From Polytrichum commune (Eukaryota; Streptophyta; Polytrichopsida; Polytrichales; Polytrichaceae), in assembly GCA_950295325.1 (NCBI GenBank), contig OX485806.1:42408001-42472000 (forward strand): a stretch of 64,000 nucleotides of DNA. The letters are read 5' to 3'. Under the pieces are notes generated by a model. That model saw nothing but the letters and a program-made list of their open reading frames with translations, was not told the origin of the DNA and ran no database searches. Both the position numbers and the translations under genes were made by a program. This document shows positions 58,300 to 64,000 of this stretch, piece after piece; the first letter of the stretch is position 1, and every line of letters starts with the position of its first letter.

Positions 58300-61200
58300 T
58301 TCCGAGAGGGTCTAAACCTTGGACTCATAATCTGATCTTAACGTATATACTAGAAATCTGAACCCTCTAACATGGCCACATATTACGCTCAAAATCTGGA
58401 CCTAGCTCATTAACAACAAATCTGAAACCACTAACATGGCCACTTATTAGGCTCATAATCAAAACCTTGCTTATCAAATACAAAGCTGAAACCCTACACA
58501 TGGCCCACTAAGACCCCACTATCCCCACCCTCTCAGAATCGAGAGGGTCCCCCCCCCTTGGCCAAATATTTAATGGACCTCAAAAGTAGACTGAAAATCT
58601 GGAATTAGCTTACATACTAGAAATCTGAACCCTCTAACATGGCCACATATTAGGCTCAAAATCTGAACCTAGCTCATTAACTACAAATCTGATACCTTAA
58701 CATGGCCCACTAAAACCCCACTTACCCCACCCTCTCGGAAACGAGAGCCCCCCCCCTTGTCCAAATATTTAGTGGACCTCAAAACTAGACTGAAAATCTG
58801 ATCTTAACGTATATACTAGAAATCTGAACCCTCTAACATGGCCACATATTAGGCTCAAAATCTGAACCTAGCTCATTAACTACAAATCTGAAACCACTAA
58901 CATGGCCACTTATTAGGCTCATAATCAAAACCTTGCTTATCAAATACAAAGCTGAAACCTTATACATGGCCCACTAAAACCCCACTATCCCCACCCTCTC
59001 GGAATCGAGAGGGTCCCCCCCCCTGTCCAAATATTTAGTGGACCTCAAAACTAGACTGAAAATCTAGAATAAACTTACATACTAGAAATCTAAACCCTCA
59101 AAGTGGCCATATATTAGGCTAATAATCTGAACCTAGCTCATTAACTACAAATCTGATACCTTAACATGGCCCACTAAAACACCACTTACCCCACCCTCTC
59201 GGAAACGAGAGGCCTTTCCCCCTTGTCCAAATATTTAGTCAACCTCAAAATTAGACTGAAAATATGGAATTAGCTTACATATTAGAAATTTGAACCCTCT
59301 AACATGGCCACATATTAGGCTAATAATCTGAACCTAGCTCATTAACTACAAATCAGATACCTTAACATGGCCCACTAAAACCCCACTTACCCAACCCTCT
59401 CGGAAACGAGAGGCCCCCCCCTGTCCAAATATTTTTTTGACCTCAAAATTAGACTGAAAATTTGGAATTAGCTTACATACTAGAAATCTGAACCCTCTAA
59501 CATGGCCACATATTAGGCTCAAAATCTGAACCTAGCTTATCAACTACAAATCTGAAACCTCTCACTTGGCCACTTATTAGGCTCATAATCTGAACCTAGC
59601 TCATTAACTACAAATCTGAAACCACTAACATGGCCACTTATTAGGCTCATAATCAAAACCTTGCTTATCAAATACAAAGCTGAAACCTTACACATGGCCC
59701 GCTAAAACCCCACTTACCCCACCCTCTCGGAATCGAGAGGGTCCCCCCCCTGTCCAAATATTTATTGGACCTCAAAATTAGATTGAAAATATGGAATTAG
59801 CTTACATACTAGAAATCTGAACCCTCTAACATGGCCACATATTAGGCTCAAAATCTGAACCTAGTTCATTAAATACAAATCTGATACCTTAACATGGCGC
59901 ACTAAAACCCCACTTGCCCCACCCTCTCGGAAACGAGAGGCCCCCCCCACCTTGTCCAAATATTTAGTGGACCTCAAAACTAGATTGAAAATCTGGAATT
60001 AGCTTACACACTAGAAATCTGAACCCTCTAACATGGCCACATATTAGGCTCAAAATCTGAACCTAGCTCATTAACTACAAATATGAAACCACTAACATGG
60101 CCACTTATTAGGCTCATAATCAAAACCTTGCTTATCAAATACAGAGCTGAAACCTTACACATGGCCCACTAAGACTCCACTATCCCCACTCTCTCGGAAT
60201 CGAGAGGGTCCCCCCCCCTGTCCAAATATTTATTGGACCTCAAAACTAGACTGAAAATTTGGAATTAGATTACATACTAGAAATCTGAACCCTCTAACAT
60301 GGCCACAGATTAGGCTCAAAATCTGAACCTAGCTTATCAACTACAAATCTGAAACCTCTCACTTGGCCACTTATTAGGCTCATAATTTGAACCTAACTCA
60401 TTAACTACAAATCTGAAACCACTAACATGGCCACTTATTAGGCTCATAATCAAAACCTTGCTTATCAAATACAAAACTGAAACCTTACACATGGCCCACT
60501 AAAACCCCACTATCCCCGCCCTCTCGGAATCGAGAGGGTCCCCCCCCTGTCCAAATATTTATTGGACCTCAAAACTAGACTGAAAATCTGGAATTAGCTT
60601 ACACACTAGAAATTTGAACCCTCTAACTTGGCCACAGATTAGGCTCGAAATCTGAACCTAGCTTATCAAATACAAATCTGAAACCTCTCACTTGGCCACT
60701 TATTAGGCTCATAATCTGAACCTTGCTTATCAACTACAAATCTGAAACCTCTAACATGGCCATTTATTAGGCTCATAATCTGAACCTTGCTTATCAACTA
60801 CAAATCTGAAACCGCAAACATGGCCACTTATTTAAACAAAATGCAGGCTTAAACATCAAACCTGTCTATGCCGAACTTCTCCGAACTATGGGATTGTGGA
60901 TGCTCCTTCCACATTCGACACTACACCGCAAGGTTGTCGGCAAGGGTTTCCTCCTCTCTTCTCTCTCCGAACGACAAACTAGGTTAGCCACAATGGTTCC
61001 TTGGTGTCGGCTAGGGTGGACTACCTCCATCTATTATCCATACTAGAAATTTGAACCCTCTAACATGGCCACATATTAGGCTCAAAATTTGAACCTAGCT
61101 TATCAACTACAAATCTGAAACCTCTCACTTGGCCACTTATTAGGCTCATAATCTGAACCTAGCTCATTAACTACAAATCTGAAACCACTAACATGGCCAC

Positions 61201-62318
61201 TTATTAGGCTCATAATCAAAACCTTGCTTATCAAATACAAAGCTGAAACCTCTCACTTGGCCACTTATTAGGCTCATAATCAAAACCTTGCTTATCAAAT
61301 ACAAAGCTGAAACCTTACACATGGCCCGCTAAAACCCCACTTACCCCACCCTCTCGGAATCGAGAGGGTCCCCCCCCTGTCCAAATATTTAGTGGACCTC
61401 AAAATAAGACTGAAAATATGGAATTAGCTTACATACTAGAAATTTGAACCCTCTAACATGGCCACATATTAGGCTCAAAATCTGAACCTAGTTCATTAAC
61501 TACAAATTTGATACCTTAACATGGCCCAATAAAACACCACTTGCCCCACCCCCTCGGAAACGAGAGCCCCCCCCCTTGTCCAAATATTTAGTGGACCTCA
61601 AAATTAGACTGAAAATATGGAATTAGATTACATACTAGAAATTTGAACCCTCTAACATGGCCACATATTAGGCTCAAAATCTGAACCTAGCTCATTAACT
61701 ACAAATCTGAAACCACTAACATGGCCACTTATTAGGCTCATAATCAAAACCTTGCTTATCAAATACAAAGCTGAAACCTTACACATGGCCCACTGAAACC
61801 CCACTATCCCCACCCTCTCGGAATCGAGAGCGTCCCCCCCCCCTTGGCCAAACATTTAGTGGACCTCAAAACTAGACTAAAAATCTGGAATTAGATTACA
61901 TACTAGAAATCTGAACCCTCTAACATGGCCACAGATTAGGCTCATAATCTGAACCTTGCTTATCAACTACAAATCTGAAACCTCTAACATGGCCACTTAT
62001 TAGGCTCATAATCTGAACCTTGCTTATCAACTACAAATCTGAAACCTCTAACTTGGCCACTTATTAGGCTCATAATCTGAACCTTGCTTATCAACTACAA
62101 CTCTGAAACCGCAAACATGGCCACTTCTTTTCCTCATAATCTGAACCTAGCTTATCAACTACAAATCTGAAACCTCTAACTTGGCCACTTATTAGGCTCA
62201 TAATCTGAACCTTGCTTATCAACTACAAATCTGAAACCGCAAACTGGCCACTTATGAAACTCATAATCTGAACCTTGCTTATCAACTAGAAGTCTGAAAC
62301 CTCAAACATGGCCACTTA
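58300..62318 (-). repeat. Main satellite array
   Basis: About 4 kb of the same 64 bp-monomer family and ~200-330 bp composite units as at 54600-56345. It has some ten copies of the CCCTCTCGGAA(T/A)CGAGAGG hairpin and C-run block (58530, 58730, 58992, 59192, 59396, 59722, 59923, 60192, 60522, 61347, 61552, 61812, approximate). A 205 bp non-satellite segment (60831-61035) sits inside. It lies between exon A and the presumed 5' exon at 62854-63219, so it may also be intronic. Confidence 0.9.
60831..61035 (+). repeat. 205 bp duplicated segment, copy 1
   Basis: Nearly identical to 62319-62523 (a few substitutions, such as CATTCGACAC against CATTCCACAC). Contains TTTAAACAAAATGCAGG and AAGGGTTTCCTCCTC. 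Not part of the satellite unit. Confidence 0.9.
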
Positions 62319-62523
62319 TTTAAACAAAATGCAGGCTTAAACATCAAACCTGTCTATGCCGAACTTCTCCGAACTATGGGATTGTGGATGCTCCTTCCAC
62401 ATTCCACACTACACCGCAAGGTTGTCGGCAAGGGTTTCCTCCTCTCTTCTCTCTCCGAACGACAAACTAGGTTAGCCGCAATGGTTCCTTGGTGTCGGCT
62501 AGGGTGGACTACCTCCATCTATT
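62319..62523 (+). repeat. 205 bp duplicated segment, copy 2
   Basis: Partner of 60831-61035, at the outer edge of the satellite array. The unique sequence continues after it, so this is probably the source copy. Confidence 0.9.
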
Positions 62524-62853
62524 TTCGAACTCTTCTATTTCCTAGGTACCTTGCCCCAAAATATAATGGGCCGAAAGCCTAGTTGCTATGGGCCATGTTT
62601 GGGAGGTGGCGGCCCCGCACAACTTCGTGCTTAGCCAATACCCTATTCGTGGTGCATAATTGTTGACCCTCTCGTTTCCGAGAGGGTTCGGTTGTATATC
62701 CCCATCTAACCAACTTTAACAAAAAAATAGCTTTCAACATTCAACGTGTTGGTCATGAAGAATCACATTACATAACTCAATATCAAATTCCATCTTGTAA
62801 ATTACCTAAATGTATATCTGAGCCTAGTGCATAATACGCTAAACCAAACTTAC

Positions 62854-63219
62854 TGTGCCCATTGAGTCCTCCTTTGTCTCCTCCTCAGATTCGCTTGAAT
62901 CCGAATTGCTTCGATGCTCGCTCTCCCCCATCGATTGTTCTTGTGATCCACCCTTCTCCCGTTCTTCCTCTATCCGTTCCAGTTCCTCGTTCCTGCTAGA
63001 TGTCCCTGTCTCTGCCTCTCCGCCCGTCTTGCTCAAATCTGTTGGTTGCTCACTTCCTTGTGTACAGGATTGCTCCTTCTTCCTCAGTTCTCTCCGTTTC
63101 CTTTGTTTTGAATTGCTAAAACTTGTGCCTCCCTTTCTTTTCTTTCTCTTTCTTCCAGGATCGGCTGTGGAGACTTGAGTATTTCCTGGTTCCTTCATGT
63201 GTGCGTCCTGGTTTCCCAA
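62854..63219 (-). CDS. Basic/acidic low-complexity N-terminal exon, possibly of the methyltransferase-like gene
   Basis: Starts MGNQDAHMKEPGNTQVSTAD, followed by a strongly basic GRKRKKRKGG...KQRKRRELRKKE block that looks like a nuclear localisation signal, then an acidic ELERIEEEREKGG and NSDSSESEEETKEDSMGT. It ends at ACA|GTAAGT (phase 0) at 62854. It is on the same strand as, and upstream of, the ParB exon, so it could be the first exon of that gene across a satellite-filled intron. It could also be an independent gene. The start ATG is inferred. Confidence 0.45.
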
Positions 63220-63521
63220 TACTCGTCTCTCTCCTATCCTCTTCTATTAGGGCATCGCACTCATATAATAACTCGTTCCTTTGCTTGTATTGTTCTTTAT
63301 ATTGCCAGTGCTTGAGGGTTAGGGTTTCCCTCTTTTTGGCAGCCGTCCCTTTTTTTCCCTTTTTGGCATCCTCCCCCTACTCCTTTTTTATATACATTAG
63401 TTCCTCAAATTCTGTTCCTTTGGTGATGCACATGGTGACATCACAACGTTTGTCTTCACCATTCTTCTTCCTTATAAATCTTTGCATCTTTGTGCATTTA
63501 CGTTTCTGTTTTTTTGCCTTC
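63220..63521 (+). promoter_or_regulatory. Presumed bidirectional promoter and CT-rich leader
   Basis: About 300 bp between the divergent starts at 63219 (-) and 63522 (+). Its right part is T/C-rich (63325-63390) with a TTTTTTATATAC word at 63384-63395, a possible TATA-type element for the + gene. Confidence 0.4.
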
Positions 63522-64000
63522 ATGGCTTCCAGCTCAATGGCCGAACTTCGTTCCAATGCCAACGATGTCCTTATTCTCTTCCCCATTGGTGCACAGGGTA
63601 TTGTTGTTGTCTCGGAGCTTCATCTTAGCATTAGGTTCTCTCTTCAAGTTAATACAATATGGGTAGATCGTGAGATCTTCAATGATACTGGATTGCTCGT
63701 GCATACATTCCATGAGCCCTCCAAGGTAACTGACAATGGCAATGTAGTGTGGGAGCTTGGCGCAGGAAAGTAAAGGGTTTGGGGCTGGCCAGATTCTCAG
63801 ATGGGAGTGTCAACAGAACTCCATGCTCCTCTTCGATCTTCCACTGCTGACTTTAGCACACCTCTGGTAGTAAGTGTCAAGACCGAGCCTGACATAGACA
63901 ACGTTGTAGACTTGTCTGATTCTTCGACTGAAGATGTATCTATGAGGAAGGCTGATGTTCATGATTCCCCTCCTTTGTTTCCCTCTGATTCCTTTGTAAC
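63522..64000 (+). CDS. Unrecognised gene, 5' part, cut by the window end
   Basis: The ATG at 63522 opens MASSSMAELRSNANDVLILF, followed by QGIVVVSELHLSIRFSLQVN, IWVDREIFNDTGLLVHTFHE and GNVVWELGAGK. A TAA at 63771-63773 interrupts, but the same frame goes straight on with RVWGWPDSQMGVSTELHAPL, VVSVKTEPDIDNVVDLSDSS and SPPLFPSDSFV to the end of the window. So either the TAA is a nonsense change or the protein ends there. The beta-strand-rich N-terminal part suggests a folded domain; I do not recognise it. It is divergent from the minus-strand exon at 62854-63219. Confidence 0.5.

Overview
This window looks like nuclear DNA of a plant (streptophyte) with a large, repeat-rich genome. The evidence is GT-AG introns, a Ty1/copia and a Ty3/gypsy relic, solo LTRs, hAT, CACTA and Mutator-like elements and several small inverted-repeat elements. 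Nothing points to bacterial or organellar DNA, and the lineage cannot be fixed from sequence alone. I found no rRNA gene, intact tRNA gene or CRISPR array. Most recognisable proteins are transposon-derived and carry breaks.

Region by region. 1-8.65 kb and 13.9-14.9 kb hold four copies of one ~0.95 kb solo LTR family. Copy 1 is split by a 2.5 kb hAT element and copy 3 by a 1.7 kb CACTA-type element. 8.65-23.4 kb is mostly decayed non-coding DNA with tandem repeats, two inverted-repeat elements (17.28 and 18.60 kb) and two decayed transposase-like relics (15.2-16.4 and 21.6-22.2 kb). 23.4-27.7 kb is a decayed Ty1/copia element with both LTRs and a nested 265 bp element. 28.7-29.2 kb is a Ty3/gypsy reverse transcriptase fragment. 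29.35-29.87 kb and 31.19-32.20 kb are non-autonomous DNA transposons, the second with a very G-rich core. 32.2-33.7 kb and 46.07-47.1 kb hold older coding sequence.

33,699-46,060 is a full-length 12.36 kb Mutator-like element (MULE). It has ~36 bp terminal inverted repeats and an exact 9 bp target duplication. It carries a four-exon DDE/SWIM transposase on + and a convergent multi-exon Ulp1-type cysteine protease gene on -. It landed in an open reading frame whose two halves still rejoin in frame.

49-64 kb is the most unusual part. A minus-strand gene with at least ten exons (58.1 to 52.2 kb, possibly starting near 63.2 kb) encodes a ParB-like domain, then a helical region, a low-complexity linker and a domain with the motif order of a beta-class amino (N4-cytosine/N6-adenine) DNA methyltransferase. 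Exon junctions B-J are phase-consistent, with three one-base frameshifts. A 64-bp-monomer satellite with a repeated GC-rich hairpin fills one of its introns and the ~4 kb upstream of its ParB exon. An unrecognised + gene converges on it from 50.5 kb, and another + gene diverges from its 5' side at 63.5 kb and runs off the window. The block may be one large undescribed mobile element or a captured modification gene; no termini are visible inside the window.
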